Below, one piece after another: positions 19,223-31,767 of a stretch of DNA of 64,000 nucleotides; position 1 is the stretch's first letter, and every line of letters begins with the position of its first letter. Source of the DNA: Pegoplata infirma (lineage: Eukaryota > Arthropoda > Insecta > Diptera > Anthomyiidae); assembly GCA_963921195.1 (NCBI GenBank), contig OY992538.1, forward strand, positions 80,686,093-80,750,092, read 5' to 3'. The notes under the pieces were generated by a model. That model did no database searches. It saw only the letters and a program-made list of their open reading frames with translations, and was not told where the DNA came from. Made by a program: the position numbers and the translations under genes.

Positions 19223-19594
19223 TACATAACAAAGAATACGGAAATGAAAAAAAAAACGGAGAAAAAGAAAAAAATCTTTACAAAAAAAACTTTAAAATAT
19301 GTAAAACAAAATCTAAATTTACTTAAAATAAAGTTCGTTAAGTAATAATAAAAAAAATAATTGTTATTTTTATGTACATAGCATGTGTGTGTCCATTTTT
19401 TGCTTCGTCATATTAACGGGGTTGCCAGACTTTTTTTTGGCTTTGTCGCCAAATCGGATGTAAAATGTCGCCAAAATTCAATTTTGTTCAGAATTCTTAA
19501 AAAAAATATATTTTAATTTAAAAAAAAATACATTTTGTTAAATAATAAAAGAAAGAAATAAACCTTATGGCAAAAATCGCCCAAATCCGGAAAA
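19223..19594. other. AT-rich DNA, nothing recognised
   Basis: No gene or repeat signature supported. Confidence 0.4.
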
Positions 19595-20575
19595 TCTATC
19601 TATATATATAAAAGAGTAATGTGACTGACTGACATACTCACTCATCATCGCCCAGCCCAAACCGCTGAAGTTAGAGACTTGAAATTTGGACTGTAGGTTG
19701 ACCTGCCGGAATAAAGATCCACTAAGGCTGGATTTTTGCCAATGTTGATTCTAAGGGGGTAAAAAGGGTAAAAAACTGTACTTTTGGTACTTTTTATATC
19801 TCCCGATATAATGGTCATAGAGACTTGAAGTTTGGACTGTATGTTCACCTCCCGCAATATAGATCCACTATGGCAGGAGTTTTGCCAATGTTGATTCTAA
19901 GGGGGTAAAAAGACTAAAAAACTGTACTTTTGGTACTTTTTAAATCTCCTGATATAATGATCATAGAGACTTGAAATTTGGACTGTATGTTCACCTCCCG
20001 GAATATAGATCCATTAAGGCTGGATTTTGCCAGTGTTGATTCTAAGGGGTCAAAAGGGTAAAAAACTGTACTTTTGGTGCTTTTTATATCTCATGAAATA
20101 TTGGTCATAGAAACTTGAAATTTGGACAGTATGTTCACATCCTGGAATATAGATCCAGTACGGCTGGATTATTGCCAAAGTTGATTCTAAGGGGGTAAAA
20201 ATCTGTACTTTTGGTACCTTTTAAATTTCCTTAAAAAATTGTCACATAGACTTGAAATTTGGACTGTATGTTCACCTCCCGGAATATAGATCCCCTAAGA
20301 CTTGGTTTTTGCGAATGATGTTTCTAATAGGGTAAAAATATGTACTTTTGTTAAATATTATATTTCCTTAAATAATGGTACTAGAAAATTGAAATTTGCA
20401 ATGTCGGTTCACCTTCCGGAAAAAAGATTCACGAAGGCTCGGGTTTTGCCAATGTTGATTCTACGGGGGTAAAATGGGTAATGGGTACTTTTGGTACTTT
20501 TTTTTTATTTACTGAAATAATGGTTATTCAAACTTGAAATTTAGAATGTAGGATCCTTTAGTGAAATAAAACATT
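19595..20575 (+). repeat. Tandem array, about 145-bp unit, about 7 copies
   Basis: 'gaaatttggactgtatgttc' recurs near 19681, 19827, 19975, 20119, 20245, 20388 and 20538 (spacing mostly 144-147, one of about 127). Each unit also has GCCAATGTTGATTCTAAGGG and CTTTTGGTACTTTTTATAT. The leader (19595-19660: TATATATATAAAAGAG then GACTGACTGACATACTCACT) looks like the head of a dispersed insect repeat family. Confidence 0.85.
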
Positions 20576-20599
20576 CTAGAACAAGTACTTTCCGAAAAT

Positions 20600-21950
20600 T
20601 CTGTTCCGTTTTCAAAAAGTATAAAAAGTACCTTTTATAAAAAGTTCCTTTTATAAAAAGTATCTTTTATAAAAAGTTCCTTTCATAAAAAGTACCTTTT
20701 ATAAAAAGTACCTTTTATAAAAAGTACCTTTTATAAAAAGTACCTTTTATAAAAAGTACCTTTTATAAAAAGTACCTTTTATAAAAAGTACCTTTTATAA
20801 AAAGTACCTTTTATAAAAAGTACCTTTTATAAAAAGTACCTCTAAAAAGTACCTTTTATAAAAAGCACCTTTCATAAAAAGTACCTTTTATAAAAAGTAC
20901 CTTTTATAAAAAGTACCTTTTATAAAAAGTACCTTTTATAAAAAGTACCTTTTATAAAAAGTACCTTTTATAAAAAGTACCTTTTATAAAAAGTACCTTT
21001 TATAAAAAGTACCTTTTATAAAAAGTACCTTTTATAAAAAGTACCTTTTATAAAAAGTACCTTTTATAAAAAGTAACTTTTATAAAAAGTAGCTTTAATA
21101 AAAAGTACCTTTTATAAAAAGGACATTTTATTAAAAGTACCTTCTATAAAAAGTACCTTTTATTAATAGTACCTTTTATAAAAAGTACCTTTTATAAAAA
21201 GTACCTTTTATAAAAAGTACCTTTTATAAAAAGTACCTTTTATAAAAAGTTCCTTTTATAAAAAGTACCTTTTATAAAAAGTACGTTTTATAAAAAGTAA
21301 CTTTTATAAAAAGTACCTTTATAAAAAGTACCTTTTATTAAAAGTACCTTTTATAAAATGTACCTTTTATAAAAAGTACCTTTTATAAAAAGTACCTTTT
21401 ATAAAAAGTACCTTTTATAAAAAGTACCTTTTATAAAAAGTACCTTTTATAAAAAGTACCTTTTATAAAAAGTACCTTTTATAAAAAGTACCTTTTATAA
21501 AAAGTACCATTTATAAAAAGTACTTTTATAAAAAGTACCTTTTATAAAAAGTACCTTTTATAAAAAGTACCTTTTATAAAAAGTACCTTTTATAAAAAGT
21601 ACCTTTTATAAAAAGTACCTTTTATAAAAAGTACCTTTTATAAAAAGTACCTTTTATAAAAAGTACCTTTTATAAAAAAGGACCTTTTATAAAAAGTACC
21701 TTTTATAAAAAGTACCTTTTATAAAAAGTACCTTTTATAAAAAGTACCTTTTATAAAAAGTACCTTTTATAAAAAGTACCTTTTATAAAAAGTACCTTTT
21801 ATAAAAAGTACCTTTTATAAAAAGTACCTTTTATAAAAAGTACCTTTTATAAAAAGTACCTTTTATAAAAAGTACCTTTTATAAAAAGTACCTTTTATAA
21901 GAAGTACCTTTTATAAAAAGTAGCTTTTTTAAAAAGTACCTTTTATAAAA
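20600..21950 (+). repeat. 16-bp minisatellite (TACCTTTTATAAAAAG)n
   Basis: About 84 copies over 1.35 kb. Most are perfect; scattered variants (GTTCC, GTAGC, GGACA, one-base length changes) lie mostly near the two edges and around 20840 and 21070-21310. Each unit is nearly self-complementary through CTTTTATAAAAAG. Confidence 0.97.
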
Positions 21951-23428
21951 TTCTACTGGTGATGACACTAACTGGGGTGTTTGAAACCGGTATAGGAAAT
22001 ACCAGAAATATCTATAATTTTTAGAAATTTAATTTTTCTTCTGCATTTTTTCAACTTGAACCCTTATAAAAAATATTTGATTTGACTAAAATTTTTTCCC
22101 TCAGTGTAAAATTAATAAAAAACGGATTCCTTTCTATGTCGCCTATCCAAACTTTAATTAAGATATGTGGTGTCTTTTCTTTTTTTCACAGTTTATATCT
22201 TTAATTCCGAAAATCATCCTTTAGCACAAAACAATTTTATAAAAGCCACAAAAGTACTTGAATTATGTTGGCAAACGACAAAAAGCCTTTAAATTGCTAT
22301 TAAATTTTACTAATAGGATGTCATTTAACATTATTGTCATCTATTGTAGGCAAGTTTTATTTTATTTTTTTTTTCGGTTTTCGCAAAGTACAAAGTCAAA
22401 TCACATTTATCACCATAAATGGTGCAAAAGAAGAAAAAAAAAATTGTTGGGAAAATACCTTAACAAAATTTTTTTGAGAAGCAAAAAATATTGAATTGAA
22501 CTATAAAAGAATGTTTGGTATTTATACAGAGATATTAAGATTTTGTACAGTTGCTTGTAACACAAAAAATTAAACCTCTAACAATTTTGATTTAATATAG
22601 AAACTTTCAGAATGTTTTTTAAACCGAAAAACAAATAACAGCACGACTTTAAAACGATGGGAAGTGACAAATTCAACAAATTCAATTTTTTTTTTTTTTT
22701 GCAAACTTTTTTTCTTCAAAAATTTTTTGTTTTCATCAAAAACTGTTTTTAGTCAAAAAATATTTTTTTTTAAAAAAATTTTATAAAAAAAAATTGTTTT
22801 ATTAAAAAATTGTTTTTTTTTTTTTATTAAAATGTTATTTTTTGCCAATTTAATCAAAATTTTTTATTTCATTAAAAACTTTTTTTTTTGAAAAAAAGAC
22901 TTTATTCATCAAAAAATTTTTTCATCAAATATTGATCGAGAATGGCTGAATTATTAAAAAATAAAATAAATACTTTTAATGAAAAAAAAAATTTTGATAA
23001 AAAATTTTCACAAGCTTAAAAAAAAAATATTTTTTCTTCAAAATTTCTGTTTATTTTTTTAACAAAATTTTTTTTTTCACCAAGTCTGAACTTCCTCGGA
23101 CACAAAAATGTTTCATTTGCTTAACAAAGCATAAAAAACAAGATAAAATTTACTTTTTTGCACTTAAGCAACACAATTTCATCATCTTTTATATCCACTT
23201 CCACAAAAGGAGCGAACTGAAGAAATTAAATTTTTAATTTCTATGGTTCAAAGTTGGCGTTTTTCAGAGGTAGATTTAGTTCGTTTAGGAGAAGCTTTTT
23301 CCCCCTGGTCCGATTTAGTCCATTTAAGATGTTTACTAGACTATGAGGACAGAACATATTCGCGTCAAGTTTCGGGAGTCTAACTGTTTTGGTTTGGACT
23401 GCAGTGTGGTTTTGACAGACGAATATCG
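21951..23428. other. AT-rich DNA with poly-T/A tracts, no gene
   Basis: 22680-23090 is a degenerate tandem of TTTTTTCATCAAAAATTTTT-like units, probably a decayed repeat. Short frames at 22258-22494 and 23336-23560 have no recognisable domain. 23370-23428 (TTTGGACTGCAGTG, GACAGACGAAT) resembles 25645-25690. Confidence 0.45.
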
Positions 23429-23557
23429 CACAGAAAAAAATAAAAAAAAATATTTGAGTAAATTTTTAATACTATTGAGTAAAAAACTACTCAGTTTTGC
23501 ACCAGTAAACGAATTAATAGTATTGAGTAAACTTATAATAAAAATATGTAAAATGTA

Positions 23558-25242
23558 CACTCAAAATAATTACTCTGTAAAATGACTGTAATCTCAATTC
23601 GACAGATATTTGACAAAGTTATCTGCCGAAATACAGATTTTAAGAAAATACTTTGTATTTTCTTGTGACCGAAAAACAAAATTTTATCTGTAATTTTACT
23701 TTTTCCTTGGTAATCTCTATTTTACAAGTAATAAACTGAGTTTTTTTTTTGTTAAAATAAAAAAAATTAAATTTACAATTTGGAAACATTAAAGCGGGCA
23801 AATTTACACGATGGCATTTCCCAATTCGTTGCTGCGCCTAAAAATGGAGTCATGTGTAGTTTTTTAATTTTTTTTTATTACATCTTTATGATCCCCTATT
23901 GGTCATACGTTTACTCACTAAACCGTTTTTTGATATCTTGATTGGTTCAAAAGTTAGTAAAAGTAGCTATGTGTTCGTCTTACTAAAAATGGTCTGAAAA
24001 GGAGTTATGTGTTAAGCTACACATAACTTTTTTTGATAAATAAGTAACAGAACGTGACAAAATGGACCACTTTTTTAGTAATATGAGGTTCAGACATAGC
24101 ATCCAAGTATTTTGAATGAATTTGTAAAGATTTTTTGGAAAATATTTGCAAATTTTCATCCTGTTATCAAAATCCTAAATAGCGGGTAATAAAGCCTTGT
24201 GAAAGCAATTAAATCATTGACGGCGGAAAATTTTAGTATCTAAAGTACAGCATCTTTCGCAGATGTCAATTTATGTCAAATCTCTTAAATATTAACAAGA
24301 AAAAACGAAAAATCAGCCCCAGTTTTGCGAAAAATCTGTTGTTCGCTGTTTAGTGAAGAGCTTTTAAATATCAAAATTTTAAGGACCTTGTCTAATTAAT
24401 GTCGCTTTAAACCGCCAACAAACTATATTTAGTCTTTGTCCCTCTCGAAAAGAAATTAACCATAAGAATGGTTTCATAAGCAAAAAGAGTTATGTGTAAA
24501 AAATATTTCCATTTATTTAAATTTTGTTCCAAAAAGTACTTAAAAAAGGAGTTATGTGTATGTTTTTTGAAAATTTCTTCACCACTGGAAAACCGCTAAA
24601 TGTTTCATAATTTTTTTGCAGTATGTGGATAGCATATCGGTACAAGAATTTTTAGTAGAACAAACTTTTAAAAAATATCGCGAAAGGGACGAAAATAAAC
24701 AGTTTTTTGCTCTCCTGAACACTTGCCCCACAACACATGACTCCATTTTTAGGCACAGCGACGAATTGTCAACACAACTTGCACATTAAGGTAGGAGAAA
24801 TTGATCAGGAATCAAATGGTGACCGTTGTGTAAAGGCCATATCAAGCGCATCAAAAAAATATATAAGAAATTCAAGGCATTTTTAAACAATTTCCATTAA
24901 ATTTTCTTAAAGTTTTTATTGGAATGACCCCGCTCAAATGTGGCACTGCAAATGAGAAGTTTATAAAAAAGTGAGAATATCTAGCGAGTTTATAAATAAT
25001 TTCTACATAAAATGCACTTAACTCAAACTTTGTAAATTTACAGAGTTGTTTTTTGGTAAAATTCTGGTCGCTTTTATCAACATTTTACAGATAATTCTGT
25101 AAATTTACAGTTTTTTTATCGAAATTATTTTACAGAGTTTTCTCGTAAAATCACAAAAAATCTTACTGGTTGGAAATCTATGGTATTTTTTGCTGGCTCA
25201 GCAGAGTATCTCTGTAATTTAACAGAGTGATTATTCTGAGTG
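23558..25242. mobile_element. TA-target MITE, CACTCAAAATAATTACTCTGT type
   Basis: Ends CACTCAAAATAATTACTCTG and inverted CACTCAGAATAATCACTCTG, with TA on both sides (23556-23557, 25243-25244). Same family as 36677-37426: CAACAGATATTTGACA and CTGTAAATTTACAG motifs recur throughout. Interrupted by 23822-24768; without that it would be about 740 bp, equal to the other copy. Confidence 0.75.
23822..24768. mobile_element. Nested TIR element, GCCTAAAAATGGAGTCATGTG ends
   Basis: About 35-bp inverted termini: CAATTCGTTGCTGCGCCTAA at 23822 and its inverted equivalent CAATTCGTCGCTGTGCCTAA at the right, both followed by AAATGGAGTCATGTGT. AATT at both outer edges could be duplication or part of the ends. 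Internally GAGTTATGTGTA recurs (24004, 24488, 24549). Non-coding. Confidence 0.7.
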
Positions 25243-25594
25243 TATGTCAAAAATGTGAGTAAATTCTTTCTTAATTGACACAATTCAAACTTTACTCAAC
25301 ATTTTTTTAATTAAGTTTTTAATTGTGCCAAGTAAAAATTTACTCAAAATTTATCATTTTATTTTTTTAAAAAGTTTAAAATAGTTTCACATTTTTTCCA
25401 AATTTTTGTTTTTTTCAAACTTTTGCCAAATATATTTATGCCTTAAAGACATAGACAAAATATAAAAATAAAATTAAATTTTTATTAAATTATTTACTTA
25501 AGTTTTTTAAAAAACTTTTAATTAAATTTTAAACTCGTCAATTAAAAAATTACTCAATGTTTTTTTTTTGAAATTTAAACAATTTTTTTCTGTG

Positions 25595-25959
25595 CGCTAC
25601 TGATTTACATTCAATTTTGATCATTTACCAAATTTACAGTTCTATAAGTTTGGACTGCATCCTTGGACACAGACAGACAGACGAATCCGATTTTGCTCAT
25701 TTACTAATTTTACAGTACTTTTGGTTTATATGTATAAAACTTGAATGTCTTAGAAACCATCATGTTTCAGTCTTTTTCTACACTCAAAAAAAAAAAAAAA
25801 GACTTGTAAAATGACAAAAAAAAACTTGTAGAATTTGTTTTTTGCTATCTTATAGTTTACTAAAATTTCTAGTAAAAATTATGGGTTTTTTGTAATTTAA
25901 CAAGCTTTTTATCAAAAAAATTGTAAATTTACAACCTAAAATTATCTTGGAAATATTTT
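25595..25959. repeat. Repeat fragments with CACTCAAAAAAA / CTTGTAAA motifs
   Basis: From 25782, CACTCAAAAAAAA leads into CTTGTAAAATGACAAAAA-type sequence that recurs at 29400-29600, 30200-30600, 37690-38170 and 48590-49020. Probably one end of a TA-target MITE family; the partner end is not resolved. Confidence 0.45.
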
Positions 25960-26690
25960 GTGAGGATGTTTATTCTGGCTCGAGGTCATTATTTTCTTTA
26001 CTAATTAAAACCATGATATTCTCATAGTATAATTTTCAAGAAAATTATTTTTTGTTTTAAATTTATTTATGTTGGTCATTTTTGCAAGACTTAATCGACA
26101 CGTGTTTCGGAATTTGTCAAGATTCCATTGTCAAGATTATTTAGCAAAAATAGAAACGATATACTACAAAGTAGCAAACGAGTCTAATGACAAATCGTTT
26201 TTGCACAAACTAAAACATTAATACATATTCGACTCTATCCACAATGTGAATTAGAAAGACGAAGAAATTGTACTATGCTAGTAAGTAACAATTGTCAATA
26301 ACCAACAAAAATATTTAAAACATTTTACATACGATAGTCCATTGGACTACAACAATATGTTTTTTGTTGCTGTGAATGAAATTATACCATTATTAGGGCT
26401 ATTCATCACTATGGCGTGCCAACCATTATGTTCAAATTCTGATTAATTTTTATTAATAAATAAAAATTGTTTTATTCGACCTTTAAAATATTATATTTTG
26501 TGAGGATGTTTATTCTAATAATTTTCTTGAAAATTATACTATGAGAATATCATGGTTTTAATTAGTAAAGAAAATAATGACCTCGAGCCAGAATAAACAT
26601 CCTCACAAAATATAATATTTTAAAGGTCGAATAAAACAATTTTTATTTATTAATAAAAATTAATCAGAATTATCTTGGAAATTTCGACAT
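25960..26690. mobile_element. Penelope-like terminal repeat, rearranged copy 1
   Basis: Shares long blocks with 61548-62690: TTTTTGCAAGACTTAATCGA, ACACGTGTTTCGGAATTTGT, GACAATTGTCAATAACCAAC-like text and GATAGTCCATTGGACTACAA. 25968-26040 reappears inverted at 26520-26600 (GACCTCGAGCCAGAATAAAC). The minus strand holds a hammerhead-like fold at 26150-26079. I call it Penelope-like because inverted, partly tandem terminal repeats with hammerhead motifs are known there; no reverse transcriptase is present. Confidence 0.45.
26079..26150 (-). ncRNA. Hammerhead-ribozyme-like motif (degenerate), copy 1
   Basis: Minus strand: a possible stem I of TTTTTGC with GCAAAAA plus inner AATC with GATT, then TTGACAA in the place of CUGAUGA, a stem II GGAATnTTGACAAATTCC (here with one extra base), then GAAA and CACGTG, UC. 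GAAA and the stems fit; the CUGAUGA core has three substitutions, so self-cleavage is doubtful. Confidence 0.35.
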
Positions 26691-27300
26691 TTGCGAGAAA
26701 AAAATTGTAAAATTACAAAAAATAAATGTTAATTTCGATTTGTTAAAAAACAACGAATATTGGTAAATTGGGATTACGAGAACTTTTTTTTAAATTATCT
26801 TTATTTTTTTTTTTACATTGTGTAGCGTATCAAAATATTCGTCGAGGACGAATTTTCCCATGTTTCTTGGTTTGGTTCAAACAATAATATAATATTTTCG
26901 ATAAAAATCGTTTTCAGTTTCTAATATTTTATCGAAAGCAAAAATATCTGAAATATTTTTCCTTATAAAAATATTTTAAGCAACTATAAAAGAAAAAATT
27001 CACCTGAATGAAAAAATTTTTTAAAGAACCTTTCCAGAATTATTTACTTCAAAACTCTTGGGATTCACGACACACCATTTGAGAAGCGCTGCACTAAAAC
27101 GTATTAATTTTTCTTAAAAGTTTGTGTGCAGCATTGGTGAAATCAAAAAATGTCAGTGTTTTTGAGCCAAAATTGTACAAACAAAAAATTTTAATTTTTG
27201 GTGAATTTTTTTATTAAAATCGATATGTTACATCACTACTAATATAACTATAAAAAATCTCTTCTACAAATTGTTTCAAACAAATTTTATCGACAATTTT
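26691..27300. other. AT-rich DNA, nothing recognised
   Basis: No coding or repeat signature that I can defend. Confidence 0.4.
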
Positions 27301-28215
27301 ATGATTTTTTTGGGGACGGAGTTTACATTCACCGTAGAAAAATACATTGAATTTTTTGAATTTTTTTTGAAAACATTTTATTGTAATTTAAAAAACTTAT
27401 TTATGTAATTACTAACAATTTTTGTAATTGGGATTTTTTTCTTGTTTTTGTTATTAAAGATTTTATAATTATTTTTTTTTTTTTAATAGGATTTTTCTAA
27501 GGAAATGTAAAATAAATTTTTTATTAGATCTGTTAAAATGAGTTTTTTTATTTTTTGAATGACTAGTGTTAATATTTGCATCGGTTTTAACAACTACATA
27601 AAGTTTTTTATTGCTATCTGCAAAAAAAAAGTTGACGGAGTTTACAGAGACGGAGTTTACATTTCGTCACTTTTTGCCTTTTTTTTCAAAAACTATTTGT
27701 CGAAAATTGGTTTCCGAAAAAAAATCATTAGATGTCAACTAGATACGTCAAAATATGACGATATTTCAGATACATGCTAAGTAGTTTTGTTGTAAACGTG
27801 GAGACGGAGTTTACAGCATTTTTCGACTTTTCATTTATGATTCAGCTTTTCATACCGGGAAATTAATATGCAATGAAAAAACTTGAAAACAATGATGCAC
27901 AATGATACTTTATAGCCTCGCGTTTAATAAATGGGGCAATAACATATTACTTTTCTAAACATAATACGTCAAAAACAACAAAATTGTCGGGTTCCACAAT
28001 GTCAAAAAGCAAGTGTCGAAAAATCGTTACACAATCGAAGCCGTGTTTGCATGGTTAAAAGAGATAGTTATGGCTACATAAACATTTTTTTTAAGAACGT
28101 CAACATTCCCTCTTTAAAATGTAGTCAATTATTAAGCTTTTGGTTTATTGGTTTTTAAGATATAACCGGTTAAAGTTTAAAAACTGAAATGGTTATTGGC
28201 GACGGAGTTTACATT
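27301..28215 (+). repeat. GACGGAGTTTACA direct-repeat cluster
   Basis: The 13-mer GACGGAGTTTACA occurs at 27315, 27634, 27649, 27803 and 28201, all on the plus strand. Between them the DNA is less A/T-rich than its surroundings. No terminal inverted repeat was found. The 73-codon frame at 27559-27780 spans two copies and has no recognisable domain. Confidence 0.7.
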
Positions 28216-28299
28216 TGGCCTACAAAAATGAAAATAACTTGTTTAAAATAGCTTATTAATATTCAGAATGATGTTAGTTATGTATAACGGCAATGTATA

Positions 28300-30948
28300 T
28301 CGCGACCTTGGAACAACAAGGTTCTATTTCCACCAACACTACTATTGGGAAAACTAAGGTTGAATATTGTTAATCGCTTTACTAAGTCAGTTTTGACTAA
28401 ATTTAAAAACGGTTTTTGAATAATTTTAAATTAGTCCTTAAATTTTATTATGTATTTGAAAATATTCGCGCTACTATATTAGTTTTTGCACAATTTGAGT
28501 CTCAAAAAGCAGATAGAACTCTGTTGCTCAACGATAAGGCACATGAATTTGGACAACATGGTTCTAACTGCCAAATAGAACCTTGTGTTTCTGTAAGAAA
28601 TAGTTTTTTGCAGATAGAACCTTGTGTTATTTGGATTTTAATATAAAAATGCAACATTTGTTAATCAAAAATAAACCGACTTACAAGGTAAGCCTCCCTA
28701 GTGTCCACCTGGGATCTTCATAATATTTTTTTTTATTTTGTAGAGCAGGAAAAATAATGTCACACGTTATTAGGGGGGAGGTACATAAGGGGAAGAGAAC
28801 GGTCAGTTTTTAGTCCTGCTAATGAGTATTTCATTGTAATGCTTTCATCATCGGCATGAGTTTTAATAAAATACTCCATTGCAAGGGCCATAATGGAGTT
28901 TTTGCTTTTTAGTACCTCCATGTTAACAGTTTTGTGATATTCTTGTCTTCGACTACTTTTTCGCCAGTTTTTTTGGAAGGCTGATGCTATATCGTTTACA
29001 CTTCTTCCGCCAGTGCTGCTGTTGGAGTAACTGAAGTTTTATCAAAAGCCTTTTATTTCATGTGTTTTTACTTTAAAAACCTTGCTTCAGGAATTCGTTT
29101 TGCGGATTTTAATTCCTAATCGCATCTTTTAGCTACCCCAGTTACATTATTTTTCTTCTAGAGTGTGTTAAAACTATTTTTTGGGAGTCGCAAAAGCTCC
29201 CAGCTAAGCCACTAGTGAGGAAACTCTTTATTTTCAATAAGTCATGTGACTTTAAACACATATTTCTTTTTACAGTTGGTTCTAAACTCAAAAAAAACTT
29301 TGTCAAATTACAAGAAAAAGCCCCGTGATTGCATTTTACAAATATCTTACAGTTTTCCTTGTTTTTTAACAAAAAAATTTTTTGTCGATATATAAATTTT
29401 TTTTTTTTGTAATTTTACAATTTTTTCGTAAATGTACAAATTTTCAAGGTAATTTTACAAAAAAAAAAATTGTTAAGGCACGAGAATTCCTTGTAAGCAT
29501 TATCGCATCAAAAAAGTTGTAAATTTCCAATTTTATTGGTAAAAAACTTGTAAAATTACAAAAAAGCTCGTAATTTTTACTACCAATTCTCGTAAAATAG
29601 GAGGTGGAAAAACTTACAAGGGAAGTATCTCAACCCTTATGAACCGATTTGCCTGAAACTTGAAATATATATAAAAGAGACGATTTTAAGGTTGGGGTGT
29701 CTCGGCTTATCGGCCATATCAGTGTTTTAAAATTTCGTTGTTCCCTTATGAAACAATGTGGACCTCCGGGAAAATTTCGATAACTCCCGAACTAACTGGA
29801 ATATCCTCTAGGGCAAAAATACATGTCGACTTAAATTTAATAAAGATTATTTCGTATTCATATGGACATCGTAGGTCAATGTCTTCATGTAAATACCCCC
29901 CAAAATTTACACATTTTCATGAAAAAAGTATTTAAATAAGCCAAAATTTTACAAGGTTATACCACCATTGGATAGGCATTAAAAAAACCTTTCTTTTCAT
30001 ATGTAAAAATAATATAGTTTCTTAGAAAGAAATGGCTGAAAAATCCAAAAAACGATTTTTTCGCCATTTTTTGACCCATGTTTTGAACCCCTAAATCCCC
30101 GATATGGCCGATAAGCCGAGACACCCCAACCTTAGAATTGTCTCCTTTATATATATTTTACGTTTAATGCAAATCGGTTCATAAGGGTTGAGATACTTCC
30201 CTTGTTAGTTAAGATACGAGAAGTCCTTGTAATTTTTATAGCGTCAAAAAGTTGTAAATTTACAATTTTATTGGTGAAAACTTTGCAAATTGTTTGTAGT
30301 TTTACAAGCTTATTGCCATTAAAATTGTAATTTTCACTACAAACTCTCTTAAAATAGAGGTACTCGTAGCAAACAATCATTTTACGAGAATTTTTTGGCA
30401 ACTTTACAAGATTTAAAAAAAAAACATGTTAAATTACTAGAAAAAGTCTCGTTATCCTGTGTTAATTTGTGTTTTGTGTGATCGAAATTTAAATTTTTTT
30501 TATAAATTTACATTTTTATTGGTAAAACGTTAGTTATCCGCAGCCAAAATTTACGAAAAAAAAATTAAATAGAGGTAGAAAAAAAATTACAAGCTTTTCT
30601 TATCATTTAACAAGTTTTTTTGTTAAGTGTATTTGTGCAATATGCAATTTTTAATCTGTGCAACATGGTTCTGTTTCCAATTAAAGTGTCCACATGGTTC
30701 TATCTGCAAAACAATAGGGGCTTTTTTAGTAAACAAGGTTCTATCAGCCAGTTAGAACCTTGTTAACTGAATCTCAAACCAAAAACACGTAGATAGAACC
30801 TTGTTGAATTGAATATCTCAGAAGCTGTAAGAGATAGAGAAAAACTGAGAACGCCAATCGAAAGAACGTAGTCGCTTTAGTGCGATGCGATATATAACTC
30901 ATTTTTGAAAAAAATGTCAGTTAGAACCTTGTTGTCCCAAGGTCGCGA
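28300..30948. mobile_element. TIR element with TCGCGACCTTGG ends (2.65 kb)
   Basis: Left TCGCGACCTTGGAACAACAA, right inverted TCGCGACCTTGGGACAACAA; TA on both sides (28298-28299, 30949-30950). Both ends have several AACAAGGTTCTATCTGC-like subterminal motifs (28560-28630; 30665-30800). The interior holds CTTGTAAATTTAC-type repeat and the palindrome at 29616-30205, so it was hit by later insertions. No transposase seen. Confidence 0.75.
29616..30205. repeat. Inverted repeat, about 110-bp arms
   Basis: Left ACAAGGGAAGTATCTCAACC, right the reverse complement. Arms include GGTTGGGGTGTCTCGGCTTA and GGCCATATC. The loop has GGGAAAATTTCGATAACTCC. Layout is like 50012-50608. Confidence 0.85.
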
Positions 30949-31190
30949 TATGACGTTGTAAAAAAGAAAATATGCGAATACTTTAACCAATGTATGAGAT
31001 ATTACACGGTTACATGGTTTGGTTGACATTTTTTGATTTCACACCATGTATTTATAAATAATAGATTTAAAAAATTTTAAAATATACTGAATAATAAATT
31101 TAAAAAAATCGCTAGTCGTATGATTAATATTAATGTATGTGAATTTAATAGTACACATACGTCATGGAGACTTAAAGTTTATATATTTGG
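30949..31190. other. AT-rich spacer
   Basis: No feature recognised. Confidence 0.4.
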
Positions 31191-31767
31191 CCGTATCGAT
31201 TTTCACTTTTATTTTTTGTTTGAGCTGAAAGGGGTCAAAAAAGTTTCTATTGGGTGTCAAAATGCCTCCATAAAATTTTCGTGAAAATCAAAAATTTTCT
31301 TACCCTCCCCGCATCGCGGTTAAAATAAAAACTGCAAAAAATTATATATTTCATCTTATTCATCTTTTTTCAATTTCATCTTTTTTTCTTTTTTCATCTT
31401 TTTTTCTTTTTTCTTTTTTCCCTGTCTAGAAAATATCACATCAAAAATATTGCAAAAAATCTCGCGAATTATGGTAATTTTAAGTAATAAAAAATCGCGA
31501 AATCGTAACTTCATTAGCAATTTCTCCGAGGTAAGCAACTTTAAAAATTAACACTATGACGTATAATAGGGTGGCTGGATTTTGGGCTTTTCTCTATGAT
31601 CAAATTCTAATAATTGCCAAAAGTTTCGGTCCCCTAAGGGTAACTCACATTCAAAATATCACTCCGATCGGAGTTTATCTTCTGTCCCTACTTTGAGCCT
31701 CAAAATTTGGATTTTTGCAAAAAAAGGAAAAATAAAAAAAAAAACCTTAATTAAAAGTTTTTTTTCA

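Larger units (their letters stand above)
23429..25594. mobile_element. CACAGAAAAAAA-ended TIR element, host of two nested elements
   Basis: Left CACAGAAAAAAATAAAAAAA, right inverted CACAGAAAAAAATTGT; CG flanks both ends. The body is made of TATTGAGTAAA and ACTCAA motifs and is split by the element at 23558-25242. Non-coding. Confidence 0.6.

Noticed and set aside
20600..21950. CRISPR-like regular repeats
   Set aside because: The 16-bp units have no spacers and the genome is eukaryotic; it is a minisatellite.
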